Source: Actinomadura madurae
Lineage (GTDB): Bacteria > Actinomycetota > Actinomycetes > Streptosporangiales > Streptosporangiaceae
Assembly: GCF_900115095.1 (NCBI RefSeq)
Contig: NZ_FOVH01000020.1
Location: 107,637-171,636, forward strand
Direction of reading: 5' to 3'
DNA: 64,000 bases
The notes beneath the pieces are model-generated. The model was not told the DNA's origin and did not search any database. It saw only the letters and a list, made by a program, of their open reading frames with translations. Below, piece after piece: positions 44,630-53,865 of this stretch. Numbering within the stretch: the stretch's first letter is position 1; the number at the start of each line of letters is the position of its first letter. Both the position numbers and the translations under genes were made by a program.

Positions 44630-45634
44630 TCATCCGTCGCGTGTCGTCTCCGCGGCGGGCTCGGCCGCGGGCCCGGTCACGGCCGGCTTGCCGCCGGACC
44701 GCTTCGGCCCGGCGGCGAGGCTCGCGACGGTGGTGGCGGCCAGCGTCCCGGCGATCACCGCCAGGGACAGCCAGATCGGCACCTCCGGCGCCCACGCGAC
44801 GCCGTACTCGTGCAGCGCGTGGAAGATCAGCTTGACCCCGATGAACCCGAGGATGAACGCCAGCCCGTGCCCGAGGTAGACCAGCCGGTCGGTGAGCCCG
44901 CCGAGCAGGAAGTACAGCTGGACGAGGCCCATCAGGGCGAACGCGTTGGCGGTGAAGACCAGGTACGGCTCGGTCGTCAGCCCGAAGATCGCGGGGATCG
45001 AGTCCAGCGCGAACAGCACGTCGGTGGAGCCGATCGCGATCATGACGATGGCCATCGGGGTGACCAGCCGGCGCCCCGACCTCCGGGTGACGAACCGGCT
45101 GCCGTCGTACTCGTCGGACGTGGGGATGACGCGCTTCGCCCAGCGCAGCAGCGCGTTCTCCTTGAACTCGTCCTCGTCGCCGCCGCGGACCAGGCCGATC
45201 GCCGTCCAGATGAGGAACGCGCCGAAGATGAAGAAGACCCACGTGAAGGTCGCGATGGCCGCGGCGCCGACCGCGATGAAGATGCCGCGCAGCACCAGCG
45301 CGATCACGATGCCCGCCATCAGCACGGTGTGCTGCGCGTGCTTCGGCACGGCGAACCGGGTCAGGATCACCATGAACACGAACAGGTTGTCGACGCTGAG
45401 GCTCTTCTCGGTGACGAACCCGCCGAAGTACTCCGCGGCGTGCTCACCGCCGGAGAACGCCCACACGCCGAGGCCGAACAGCGCGGCGAGGCCGATGTAG
45501 ACGGTGGACCAGAACGCGGCCCTGCGGGTGGTGAACTCCCGCGTGTCGTTGCGGTGGATCAGGAACAGGTCGGCCGCGATGATCGCGAGAATGCCCGCGA
45601 TGGTGAGGGCCCAGACCAAGGGTGGAACAGACAA
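44630..45634 (-). CDS. TerC/Alx-family manganese-homeostasis membrane protein
   Basis: A 334-residue TerC protein with about nine TM helices and the family acidic motifs SLSVDNLFVFMVI and GSTDVLFALDSIPAIFGLT. TerC/Alx proteins export or balance manganese. Translation begins at TTG 45634, behind GGAGGGG. That ribosome binding site lies in the 3' arm of a yybP-ykoY riboswitch hairpin, so expression should rise with manganese. The C-terminal 30 residues are low-complexity. Confidence 0.93.
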   Translation of the reverse strand: MSVPPLVWALTIAGILAIIAADLFLIHRNDTREFTTRRAAFWSTVYIGLAALFGLGVWAFSGGEHAAEYFGGFVTEKSLSVDNLFVFMVILTRFAVPKHAQHTVLMAGIVIALVLRGIFIAVGAAAIATFTWVFFIFGAFLIWTAIGLVRGGDEDEFKENALLRWAKRVIPTSDEYDGSRFVTRRSGRRLVTPMAIVMIAIGSTDVLFALDSIPAIFGLTTEPYLVFTANAFALMGLVQLYFLLGGLTDRLVYLGHGLAFILGFIGVKLIFHALHEYGVAWAPEVPIWLSLAVIAGTLAATTVASLAAGPKRSGGKPAVTGPAAEPAAETTRDG

Positions 45635-45640
45635 CGTGAA

Positions 45641-45767
45641 CCCCTCCGGCGGACACGAAACGAGCGCCGGAGGTCTCTCCCGCCCAGAGTGCGCGAGGGC
45701 CGCGGAACCCGGGCAGGTATGGACCGGCCGTATTGACGGGAACCGCGCGCAGGGATACTCCCCTCCG
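45641..45767 (-). promoter_or_regulatory. yybP-ykoY (Mn2+) riboswitch upstream of terC
   Basis: On the minus strand the aptamer starts with P1 5' strand CGGAG (45767-45763) and L1 GGGGAGTA (45763-45756). GTCAATACG follows (45737-45729), then the L3/P1 3' segment AGACCTCCGG (45676-45667). Downstream, CCTCCGGCG (45673-45665) can instead pair perfectly over 9 bp with CGCCGGAGG (45651-45643), which contains the terC ribosome binding site. P1 and this hairpin share the CTCCG strand, so metal-bound aptamer should free the site: a translational ON switch. Confidence 0.9.
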
Positions 45768-45892
45768 ATTACCTCCTTGAACGCGGCCCGGGGCGGTGTG
45801 GTTCCCGGGCCGGCGAAAATTCTTGATCCCGTTCCGAACCGGAGCGCCGGACGCGGCGTCTAAGGTCCGGTCACCTCCCACCCCCGCGGGGG

Positions 45893-47089
45893 TCAGCGGC
45901 GGGTTCCCACCACTTCCAGGTAGAGGGCCGCGAGCTGATCGGCGGCGTCGTCCTCGTCCGGCAGCAGCGCCGACCGCTGGGCGGCGGCCGAGGCGAGCCG
46001 CGCCGCGAGCGACGGGTCGTCCAGGACGCGGTCCACCGCGCGGCCGAGCGCCTCCGCGTCGTTCGGCGGCACCAGCAGGGCCGCCTCGCTCTCCGGCCCC
46101 TGGAGCAGCGGCTCCTCCCCGCCACGCTCCGCCGCGCCGAGCATCCCGGGGATGCCGCCGACCCGGGTCGCCACCAGCGGCCGCCCGGCCCGCAGGATCT
46201 CCTGGACGATCAGCGGCTGCCCCTCCCACACGCTCGGCACGACCGCCACGTCGCAGGCGGCCAGCAGCGCGGCGACGTCGGAGCGGCGGCCGAGCAGCCG
46301 GACGGGCAGGTCCTCGGCCTCGACGCGGGCGCGCAGCTCGTCCTCCAGCGGCCCGTCGCCGGCGATCGCGACCAGCGGCGGCGGGGTGCGCCCCGTCCAG
46401 CCGCGCGCCGCGTCCAGCAGGGTCGGCAGGCCCTTCTGCCGGGCCAGCCGCCCGACCGTGACGATCAGCGGCCGCTCCCCCACGCCCAGCTCCGCCCGCA
46501 GGTCGGCGCGCACGGCGGGGCCCGGCTGGGCCCGCGGCGCGGGGGCGGGGACGATCGCATGCCCGACCGAGCGGGCGCCGAGGCCGCGCATCCGGTCCTC
46601 CAGATCGGGTGAGACGCCGAGGACCCGGGCGGCGCCGCGCGCCACGACGCGCTCCAGCAGCCCGTAGACGGCGGCGGTCCGCCCGCCCGCGATGACGGCG
46701 TTGTGCAGGGTGACGACCAGCGGCGGCCCGCCCCGCGCGAAGCGCAGCGGCCCCGGCGCGACGCGCGCGCACGCCGCGACCGCGAGGGCTCCCGCGCGCA
46801 GCCCGTGGGCGTGGACGACGTCCGCGTCGCGCAGCAGCCCACGCAGCCGGGCGGCGGCCCTGGCGTCGCTCACCGGACGTGCCCGGTCGGCGAGGTCGAC
46901 CTCGGCGAAGCGGGCGCCGCCCTCGGCGAACCCGAACAGCTCCTCGGTCGACGCCGGGCCGCAGACCAGGACGCGGGCGCCGCGCCCGGCCAGGCGCTCG
47001 GCGACCGACCGGACGTGCCGGCCGACGCCGCCGGCGCTGGTGCCGAGGACCAGCGCCACGCGCAGGCCGTCCAGATGCTCATCGGACAT
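45893..47089 (-). CDS. GT4-family glycosyltransferase
   Basis: A 398-residue GT-B fold enzyme. N-terminal LGTSAGGVGRHVRSVAERL, then VTVGRLARQKGLPTLLDA, the donor-site segment AIAGDGPLEDELRARV and CDVAVVPSVWEGQPLIVQE with the EX7E-like pattern. It transfers a nucleotide-activated sugar to a lipid or polymer in the cytoplasm; the sugar is unknown. It overlaps the MurJ-like gene by 11 nt and ends the nadK-recN-steAB cluster. Confidence 0.9.
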   Translation of the reverse strand: MSDEHLDGLRVALVLGTSAGGVGRHVRSVAERLAGRGARVLVCGPASTEELFGFAEGGARFAEVDLADRARPVSDARAAARLRGLLRDADVVHAHGLRAGALAVAACARVAPGPLRFARGGPPLVVTLHNAVIAGGRTAAVYGLLERVVARGAARVLGVSPDLEDRMRGLGARSVGHAIVPAPAPRAQPGPAVRADLRAELGVGERPLIVTVGRLARQKGLPTLLDAARGWTGRTPPPLVAIAGDGPLEDELRARVEAEDLPVRLLGRRSDVAALLAACDVAVVPSVWEGQPLIVQEILRAGRPLVATRVGGIPGMLGAAERGGEEPLLQGPESEAALLVPPNDAEALGRAVDRVLDDPSLAARLASAAAQRSALLPDEDDAADQLAALYLEVVGTRR

Positions 47090-48758
47090 TGCGGGTGACC
47101 TTCCGGCTGAGGACGGCCCGCAGATCCCGGCCGTCGATCACGAATGCGATGATCAGGAACACCGCGGCGGCGACGAGCGCGGCGAGCGCCCCCGTCCCGG
47201 CGTTGCGCAGCTCCCCCGCCGGGCCGGTCCCGCCGAGGCCGAGCAGCGCGGCCGTCGCGTATCCGGCGGCCCCGCCCGCGGCGGCGCCGAGCAGCCCGGC
47301 GGCCAGCGCGCGCGGGAGCCCGCGCACGGACGCCGCGCCCCGCGCGCGGGCGAGCGTCCCGAGGAGCAGCACCCCGGCGACCGTCATGCCGGCCGCGTTG
47401 CCGATGCCGAGCGCGGCGACCACCCATTGCCGGTCGACCGACAGCACCAGCGCGACGTCGGCGACCATCACGACGAGCCAGCCCACGACGATCGCCGAGG
47501 CGCCCATCCGGCCCTTGTGGCACGCGAACAGCACCCGCTGGAGATGCGCGACGAGACCGTATCCGAGCAGGCCGGGCGCGAACGCGAGCACCGCCTTGGA
47601 CAGCACGTCCTGCTGGCCGGGGTGGCCAGGGTTGAACACGGCCCCGACCGGCAGCGCGACGGCCGCGAGCACGGCGGCCCCCGCGCACGACACCAGGACC
47701 ACCGCGCGGGTGGTGGACGCGGTGACCTGGTCGAACCGCTCCCGCTCCCCGGCGCTCATCCGCGCCGACAGCATCGGGAACGCGCTGGTCGCGATCGGCA
47801 CCGCCAGGATCGCCCACGGCAGCAGGTAGATCGCCCACGCGTACTGGTAGTTCGCGAGCGCGCCGCCCGTCCCCTCGTAGCTGAGCCGGACCACGAGCAG
47901 CGCCGACAGCTGCTGCGCCGCGACCGTCGCCAGGCCGGCGACCGCGAGCCGCCGCACCCGCGGCGCCACCCCGTCCGGGAAGCGCAGCGTCGGGCGCAGC
48001 CGGAGCCGCAGCCGCCAGGCCGCGATCCCCGCGGTGGCGGCCATCGCGACACCGCCGAGCGCCGTCCCGACCGACAGCGTCAGCATCGCGCCCGTCGGGA
48101 GCCCTGCGAGGTCGTTCTCGAACCCGCGGCCGAGGGGCGCGTACGCGACGTAGGCGCCGATCACCACCAGGCTCGACATCAGCGGCGCCAGCGCCGGCGC
48201 GACGAACCGGCGGTGCGACTGCAGCAGCCCGTACAGCACGACCGCCATCCCGTACATCACCATCTGGACGGACTGGATCGCGAGCATGGTCGAGCCGACG
48301 TCGACGATCTGGCCGCGCGAGCATCCCTGCAGGTCGCCGCCCGCCAGCAGCTCCATCACCGGGCGGGACGCGAGCGCCATCAGCGCCGACAGCGGCACCA
48401 TCAGCACGACGATCCAGGTGAGCAGCGCCGACCCGATCCGGCGGACCTCGTCCCGGTCGCCGCGCTCGGCGGGGCCCGCCAGCACCGGCACGACCATGCT
48501 GGCGAGCGCGCCGCCCGCGACGATCTCGTACACGATGCTGGGGAACTGCGTGGAGGTGAAGTACGCCTGGCTGAGGCAGGACGTGGTGACCGTCTGCGAG
48601 AACGCGTAGGTGCGCCCGAACCCGGCGAGCCTGGACAGCACCGTGATGACCGCGATGACCAGGGCGGCACCGGCGAGCCCGCCGGTCAGCCTGCGCATGG
48701 CGGACGCCGGCCTGGTCGGCGGGGACGCTTCGGACGAGGGCACGGTGGAGGAAGGCAC
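47079..48758 (-). CDS. MurJ/MviN-like lipid flippase
   Basis: A protein of at most 559 residues with about 14 TM helices: VITVLSRLAGFGRTYAFSQ near the N terminus, QFPSIVYEIVAGGALASMVVPVL, and the MurJ-type second half. MurJ-like proteins flip lipid-linked cell-wall precursors. Being next to a MraY/WecA-like gene and a GT4 gene, it may serve a separate envelope polymer rather than peptidoglycan. The start is uncertain: GTG 48758 or ATG 48698 (MRRLTGGL). Confidence 0.88.
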   Translation of the reverse strand: MPSSTVPSSEASPPTRPASAMRRLTGGLAGAALVIAVITVLSRLAGFGRTYAFSQTVTTSCLSQAYFTSTQFPSIVYEIVAGGALASMVVPVLAGPAERGDRDEVRRIGSALLTWIVVLMVPLSALMALASRPVMELLAGGDLQGCSRGQIVDVGSTMLAIQSVQMVMYGMAVVLYGLLQSHRRFVAPALAPLMSSLVVIGAYVAYAPLGRGFENDLAGLPTGAMLTLSVGTALGGVAMAATAGIAAWRLRLRLRPTLRFPDGVAPRVRRLAVAGLATVAAQQLSALLVVRLSYEGTGGALANYQYAWAIYLLPWAILAVPIATSAFPMLSARMSAGERERFDQVTASTTRAVVLVSCAGAAVLAAVALPVGAVFNPGHPGQQDVLSKAVLAFAPGLLGYGLVAHLQRVLFACHKGRMGASAIVVGWLVVMVADVALVLSVDRQWVVAALGIGNAAGMTVAGVLLLGTLARARGAASVRGLPRALAAGLLGAAAGGAAGYATAALLGLGGTGPAGELRNAGTGALAALVAAAVFLIIAFVIDGRDLRAVLSRKVTRNVR

Positions 48759-48789
48759 GCTGCGAGAGGGGCGGGGGGCCGTCCGCGCG

Positions 48790-49770
48790 CTAGGCCGGGT
48801 CGGCGGCCACGCCGTTGCCCGCCGGGCCCGCTTGCGGCGGCACGGACGCGTGGAACGCGTCGTCCGTCACCGGCTTGTCCGCCTCCGCCGGGGCGGGGAC
48901 GGGCACGGCGGCCGGGCGGCGGCCGAGCATGTCGATGCGGTTCAGCACCGGGTTGCCGGCGATGACCTTGGTGAAGCTGACGAACTCGCTGGCCGCGTTC
49001 AGCCCGGCGATCCCGGTGAGGACGGCGAGCCGCGGCCCCCGCCCGAGGCGGGTCGCGGCGAGGCCGAGCAGCGCGCCGAGCGCGTTGGCGCCGGTGTCGC
49101 CGAGCATCGCGCGCTCGCCGAGGTCCTCGGGGAGCAGCGCGGCGGCGGCGCCGAGCGGCGCGGCGACGACCGCGGAGCCGGACCGGGTCAGCGCCAGCGG
49201 CGTGCCGGCGATGAGCCCGACCTTGACGGCGCGGCCGGGACGCAGGTCGAACAGGTTCATCAGGTTCGCCGACCCGGCGATGATCGCGCCGTTGAGCAGG
49301 GTGTCGAACGCGCGTCCCGTCCGGGACGGGGCGGGCGACCCGGCGACGGCCGCGGCGGCCAGCCCGGTCGCGCCGATGCCGAGGATCTTCACCGCGCCGC
49401 TGGTCACCTCGCCGCGGGCGAGGGCGGCCAGGTGGCCCTTGAAGCCGCGGGACGAGCCGGAGCCGGCGAGGTCGTCATAGCCGCCGAGGACGCCGGAGCC
49501 GGCGCCCGCGAGCAGGGCCGCCGCGCGCATCCGGCCGGGGACCCCGGGCGCGACCAGCCCGGCCGCGGCGGCGCCCGCGACGACGGCGGGCCCCTCCAGC
49601 AGCGTCACCGGTTCGCCGCGGTGGTTGGTGCGGCCCCAGACCTCCTCGCCGGGCAGGCCGTTCAGGCCCGGAGGGCGGCGCGTCAGCGCGGCGTAGGCGG
49701 CGCGTGCGGCCGCGGCGCCCAGGCCGAGCCCGGCCGCGAACCGCGCACCGGTGGCGATGCCTCGTCTCAT
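48790..49770 (-). CDS. MraY/WecA-like polyprenyl-phosphate sugar-phosphate transferase
   Basis: A 326-residue membrane protein with hydrophobic helices and the phosphotransferase motifs GYDDLAGSGSSRGFKGH (DDxxG), NLMNLFDLRPGRAVKV and MLGDTGANALGALLG. The family loads a sugar phosphate on undecaprenyl phosphate. It is more divergent than true MraY, so the sugar is uncertain. It lies between steB and the MurJ-like gene, 4 nt after the steB stop. Confidence 0.85.
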   Translation of the reverse strand: MRRGIATGARFAAGLGLGAAAARAAYAALTRRPPGLNGLPGEEVWGRTNHRGEPVTLLEGPAVVAGAAAAGLVAPGVPGRMRAAALLAGAGSGVLGGYDDLAGSGSSRGFKGHLAALARGEVTSGAVKILGIGATGLAAAAVAGSPAPSRTGRAFDTLLNGAIIAGSANLMNLFDLRPGRAVKVGLIAGTPLALTRSGSAVVAAPLGAAAALLPEDLGERAMLGDTGANALGALLGLAATRLGRGPRLAVLTGIAGLNAASEFVSFTKVIAGNPVLNRIDMLGRRPAAVPVPAPAEADKPVTDDAFHASVPPQAGPAGNGVAADPA

Positions 49771-49774
49771 CAGG

Positions 49775-50731
49775 TCACCCGTTCTTCCCCGCCGTGGGCG
49801 CGGGCGAGGGCAGGTAGCCGCTCACGCCGGCGCCCGTGCCGTACTGCCCGGACTTGCCGCCGATCTCCTTCTGCAGCGCCAGGATCGCCACGACCTGGCC
49901 GGACGCGGTGTCCACCACGTCGACGGCGGAGACCGAGTCGGCGGCGTCGGAGTCGCGCAGCGCCGCGATCAGCCCGCCCTCCTGCGCGGAGGTCGGCGGG
50001 CCACCGACGACGGTACCGCGCCCGGCGCCGTCGAGTGCGGAGGCCAGCGAGATCAGTGCCTTGTTGTCGTCGCCGCCGCCGTCGTAGGCGTAGGGCGCGG
50101 AGGGGGCGACCATCACCGCGAGCGTCGCGTGCTGGCCGGGCTTGCCGCTGGTGGTGACGTATCCGGCCTCCTTGAAGCCGTTGAGGACGGCGCCGCCGGC
50201 GGCGTCCTCGCGGCCGGACTTGGCGGGGTCCTTGGTGACGAGCGCGTTGGCGAGGACCGCGCCGGCCTTGGTGTAGGCGTTCGCGTCGTCGGGGAACGTG
50301 ACGTCGTCGGCCTTGAGCTGCGTGGCGAGCTCGTCGACGGTGGTCTGCTGGTCGTCGTCCAGGAACTTGGTCTGGATCGTGACACGCCCGGTGACGGCGG
50401 CACCGGCGTTCTTGGCGAGCTCGCTGACCTGCTCGATGCTGTCGTCGCCGGCGCCCGGCGTCTCGACCAGGACCACGGACTGGCCCTTGAGCCGGTTCTC
50501 GACGAGCTGCGGCGAGAGCACCTCGGTGAACTGCTCCTGCCCGTTCACCTGGTGCTGCAGGTCGCGCTGCGCCAGCCGGGCCTGCTGGGCGGTCTTGGCC
50601 GCGGAGTTCGCCTGCTGGCGCAGGGTGTCGCTCACCGAGTTCGACAGCGTGGTCGAGCCGAGCACGATGCCGAGCGCCAGCGCGAGGAAGATCGCGACGA
50701 TGGAGACGAGGTGGTAACGGAAATCGATCAC
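49775..50731 (-). CDS. steB: SteB/MctB-family envelope protein
   Basis: A 318-residue bitopic protein: DFRYHLVSIVAIFLALALGIVLGSTTL (TM at about 8-25), a coiled-coil stretch (LRQQANSAAKTAQQARLAQRDLQ), then an extracytoplasmic domain. Family members are called MctB (a copper-linked protein of M. tuberculosis, Rv1698) and SteB of Corynebacterium, which works with SteA in cell separation. GTG 50731 overlaps the steA TGA by 4 nt (GTGA), supporting joint function with SteA. Confidence 0.9.
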   Translation of the reverse strand: MIDFRYHLVSIVAIFLALALGIVLGSTTLSNSVSDTLRQQANSAAKTAQQARLAQRDLQHQVNGQEQFTEVLSPQLVENRLKGQSVVLVETPGAGDDSIEQVSELAKNAGAAVTGRVTIQTKFLDDDQQTTVDELATQLKADDVTFPDDANAYTKAGAVLANALVTKDPAKSGREDAAGGAVLNGFKEAGYVTTSGKPGQHATLAVMVAPSAPYAYDGGGDDNKALISLASALDGAGRGTVVGGPPTSAQEGGLIAALRDSDAADSVSAVDVVDTASGQVVAILALQKEIGGKSGQYGTGAGVSGYLPSPAPTAGKNG

Positions 50732-51966
50732 GTGAAGAGTCCGGTCAGCCAGAAGACGAAGGCGTGCCAGCGGTCGGCGAGCAGGGGACTGATGACGTCC
50801 CCCGCCGGGGACATGGCGACGGCGGTGACGATGGCGATGAACGCGCCGAGGACGAGGAACAGCAGCGACCAGGTGGAGATGCGGCTGCGGTAGAGCCGGC
50901 TCACGCCCTTGGCGTCGACGAGCTTGCTGCCGACGCGCAGGCGGGTGAGGAACGTGCTGGCCATGCCGGCGCGCCCCTTGTCGAAGAACTCCTCCATGTT
51001 GGCGTGCGTGCCGACCGCGACGATCAGCGAGGCGCCCTTGTCGTCGGCGAGCAGCATGGCGATGTCCTCGCTGGTGGCGGCGGCCGGGAAGACCACGGCC
51101 TCCTGCCCCAGCTCGTGGACGCGCTTGAGGCCGGGCGCCCGCCCGTCCCGGTAGGCGTGCACGACGAGCTCGGCGCCGCTGGTGAGGGCGTCGTCGGAGA
51201 CCGAGTCCATGTCGCCGACGATCATGTCGGGGCGGTAGCCGGCCTCCATCAGCGCGTCGGCGCCGCCGTCCACCCCGATCAGCACGGGCCGGTACTCGCG
51301 CAGGTAGGGCCGCAGGGTCGCGATGTCCTCGCGGTAGTGGTAGCCGCGGACGACGATCAGCGCGTGCCGCCCGCTGATCTTCGTGGCCACCTCGGGGACG
51401 CCGACGCCGTCGATGAGCAGGTCGCGCTCGCGCTTGACGTACTCCATCGTGTTGGCGACGAACGCCTCCAGCTGGGCCGACAGCCCCGCCTTGGCCTCGG
51501 TCAGCGCCTCCTCGACGGACTCGGCGGTCTGCTCGGTGCCCTTGGCGACGACGTCCTCGCCGCGGTGCACGGCGCACCCCTCGACGCGGACCTGGTCGCC
51601 CTCGTGCAGCTTGCCGAAGATCTCCGGGCCGACGTCGTCCACCAGCGGGATGCCGGCCTCGATCAGGATCTGCGGGCCGAGGTTGGGGTACCGGCCGGAG
51701 ATGCTGGGCGCGACGTTGACGACCGCGCCGACCTCGCGCGACACCAGCGCCTCGGCGCTGACCCGGTCCAGGTCGACATGGTCGATCACCGCGACCTCGC
51801 CGGGCTGCAGCCGCTTGGTCAGGTCCTTGGTGCGGCGGTCGAGCCGGACGGTGGCGCAGACCCCCGGCCGGCCGTCGTCGCGGCCTCGGCCCAGCGTGAG
51901 CACGCGCCGCGGCAGTTTTCCGGTCAGCCGGACGCGGCGCTCAGTGGCGGGTGACGACTCGTTCAT
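50728..51966 (-). CDS. steA: Cell-separation protein SteA (Rv1697 family)
   Basis: A 412-residue protein. A cytoplasmic part with a thiamine-pyrophosphokinase-like domain (LIGVDGGADALMEAGYRPDMIVGDMDSVSDD) ends in a single C-terminal TM helix (WSLLFLVLGAFIAIVTAVA). In Corynebacterium SteA and SteB form a complex that activates the RipC-FtsEX cell-separation pathway. The N-terminal region (AVIDHVDLDRVSAEALV) may bind nucleotide. ATG 51966 is used. Confidence 0.93.
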   Translation of the reverse strand: MNESSPATERRVRLTGKLPRRVLTLGRGRDDGRPGVCATVRLDRRTKDLTKRLQPGEVAVIDHVDLDRVSAEALVSREVGAVVNVAPSISGRYPNLGPQILIEAGIPLVDDVGPEIFGKLHEGDQVRVEGCAVHRGEDVVAKGTEQTAESVEEALTEAKAGLSAQLEAFVANTMEYVKRERDLLIDGVGVPEVATKISGRHALIVVRGYHYREDIATLRPYLREYRPVLIGVDGGADALMEAGYRPDMIVGDMDSVSDDALTSGAELVVHAYRDGRAPGLKRVHELGQEAVVFPAAATSEDIAMLLADDKGASLIVAVGTHANMEEFFDKGRAGMASTFLTRLRVGSKLVDAKGVSRLYRSRISTWSLLFLVLGAFIAIVTAVAMSPAGDVISPLLADRWHAFVFWLTGLFT

Positions 51967-52100
51967 CACCAACCATCCTGCCAGAGCACGGCGGTGGCCG
52001 CCGGAAAGATCGACTGTCCTGGCGTGTCCGTTCGCGCACTCTCTGTAGTCTTTGCCGGGACGGCCGGTGCTGGCTCCGCCGCGGCGCCCGGGTGGAGCGG

Positions 52101-53807
52101 TCAGTCCTCCTCGGCCGCCATGGCGAGGAGCTCCTCGGCGTGGGCGCGGCCGAGTTCGGAGTCCTCCAGCCCGGCGAGCATCCGGGACAGCTCCCGCACG
52201 CGGCCCTCCCGGTCCAGCGCGGTCACGCCGCTCCTGGTGACCGTCCCGTCGTCGGACTTCTCCACCAGCAGGTGCTGGTCGGCGAACGCGGCGACCTGCG
52301 GCAGGTGCGTGACGACGATCACCTGCGCGTTGCGGGCCAGCCGGGCCAGCCGCCGCCCGATCTCCACCGCGGCCTTGCCGCCGACGCCGGCGTCCACCTC
52401 GTCGAACACGAACGTCGGCACCGGGTCGGCGCCGGCGAACACGACCTCGATCGCCAGCATCACCCGGGACAGCTCGCCGCCCGAGGCGCCCTTGTGCAGC
52501 GGCAGCGGCGGCGACCCCGGATGCGGCGCGAGCCGCACCTCGACCTCGTCGACGCCGTGCGGGCCGTAGTCCCCGGTCGGGGTCACGGTGACGACGACGC
52601 GGGCGTGCGGCATCGCCAGCGCGGTCAGCTCCTCGGTGACGGCGCCGGAGAACCGCTCGGCGGCACGGGTGCGGACGGCGGTCAGCTCCGCCGCCTCGGC
52701 GGTGAGCCGCTCGGTCAGCTCGGCGTGCTCGGCGCGCAGCTCGTCGATGCGGTCGTCGTCGCCCTCCAGCTCCCCGAGCCGGGACGCGGACGTGCGGGCC
52801 CATTCGAGGACCTCGGCGACGCTCCCGTCCGTCCCGCCGTACTTGCGGGTCAGCGCGGTCAGCTCGGCGCGCCGCTCCTGGACGGCGGCGAGCCGCGCCG
52901 GGTCGGCGTCCACCGACTCGGCGTAGGAGGCGAGGTCGGTGCCGACGTCGGAGACGAGGTAGCCGGCCTCGGTGAGCCGGTCGGCGAGCGCCGCCAGCTC
53001 CGGGTCGTGGTCGCGGACGGCCTCCAGCGCGTTGCGGGCGGTGCCGAGCAGGCTCGTCACGTTCGCGGCCTCGAACGCGGCGGCCGGGTCGCCGAGCAGC
53101 GCCTCGTGCGCGGTGTCGGCGGCGCCGCGCAGCGCGTCGGCGTGACCGAGCCGCTCCTCCTCGGCTGCGAGGTCGGTGTCCTCGCCCTCCTTGGGGTCGA
53201 CCTTCTCGATCTCCTCCAGGCCGAAGCGCAGCAGGTCCGCCTCCTGGGCGCGCTCGCGGGCCCGCGTGGTCAGCTCCTCCAGCAGCGCGCTGACCTGGCG
53301 GTGCCGCTGGTACGCCTTGGTGTAGGCCCGCATCGGCTTGGTCAGCGCGCCGCCCGCGTACCGGTCGAGCGCGCCGCGCTGCCGGGACGACTGGAGCAGC
53401 CGCTGCTGGTCGGACTGGCCGTGCACGGCGACCAGGTCGTCGGCCAGGTTGATCAGCACGTTCACCGGGACGGACCGGCCGCCGAGGAACGCGCGGGAGC
53501 GGCCCTCCGCCGACACCGACCGGGTGACGATCAGCGCGCCGTCGTCCAGCTCGCCGCCGGACTCCTCGACCCGCTCGACCACCCGGCCGCCGGGATCGAC
53601 GACGATCCGGCCCTCGACCGTGGCGCGGTCCGCGCCCGGCCTGACCCGCTGCGGGTCGGCGCGGCCGCCGAACAGCAGGCCGAGGCTGGTGACCACCATG
53701 GTCTTGCCCGCCCCGGTCTCCCCGGTCACCACGTTGAAGCCCGGCGACAGATCGAGCACGGCCTCGTCGATCACACCGAGGCCCTGGATCCGCACCTCAT
53801 CGACCAT
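52101..53807 (-). CDS. recN: DNA repair protein RecN
   Basis: A 568-residue SMC-like ATPase in double-strand break repair: Walker A VVTGETGAGKTMVVTSLGLL, long coiled-coil arms, signature KGASGGELSRVMLAIEVV and Walker B PTFVFDEVDAGVGGKAAVEIG with the D-loop following. ATG 53807 (MVDEVRIQGLGVIDEA) is the family start. It lies 58 bp after nadK, the order seen in mycobacteria. No LexA box is seen in that gap. Confidence 0.96.
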   Translation of the reverse strand: MVDEVRIQGLGVIDEAVLDLSPGFNVVTGETGAGKTMVVTSLGLLFGGRADPQRVRPGADRATVEGRIVVDPGGRVVERVEESGGELDDGALIVTRSVSAEGRSRAFLGGRSVPVNVLINLADDLVAVHGQSDQQRLLQSSRQRGALDRYAGGALTKPMRAYTKAYQRHRQVSALLEELTTRARERAQEADLLRFGLEEIEKVDPKEGEDTDLAAEEERLGHADALRGAADTAHEALLGDPAAAFEAANVTSLLGTARNALEAVRDHDPELAALADRLTEAGYLVSDVGTDLASYAESVDADPARLAAVQERRAELTALTRKYGGTDGSVAEVLEWARTSASRLGELEGDDDRIDELRAEHAELTERLTAEAAELTAVRTRAAERFSGAVTEELTALAMPHARVVVTVTPTGDYGPHGVDEVEVRLAPHPGSPPLPLHKGASGGELSRVMLAIEVVFAGADPVPTFVFDEVDAGVGGKAAVEIGRRLARLARNAQVIVVTHLPQVAAFADQHLLVEKSDDGTVTRSGVTALDREGRVRELSRMLAGLEDSELGRAHAEELLAMAAEED

Positions 53808-53865
53808 CGGACGCACCAGCGTCACAACCCTCCGCAAACAGATCCCCGATCAGCGCCTGTGGAGA

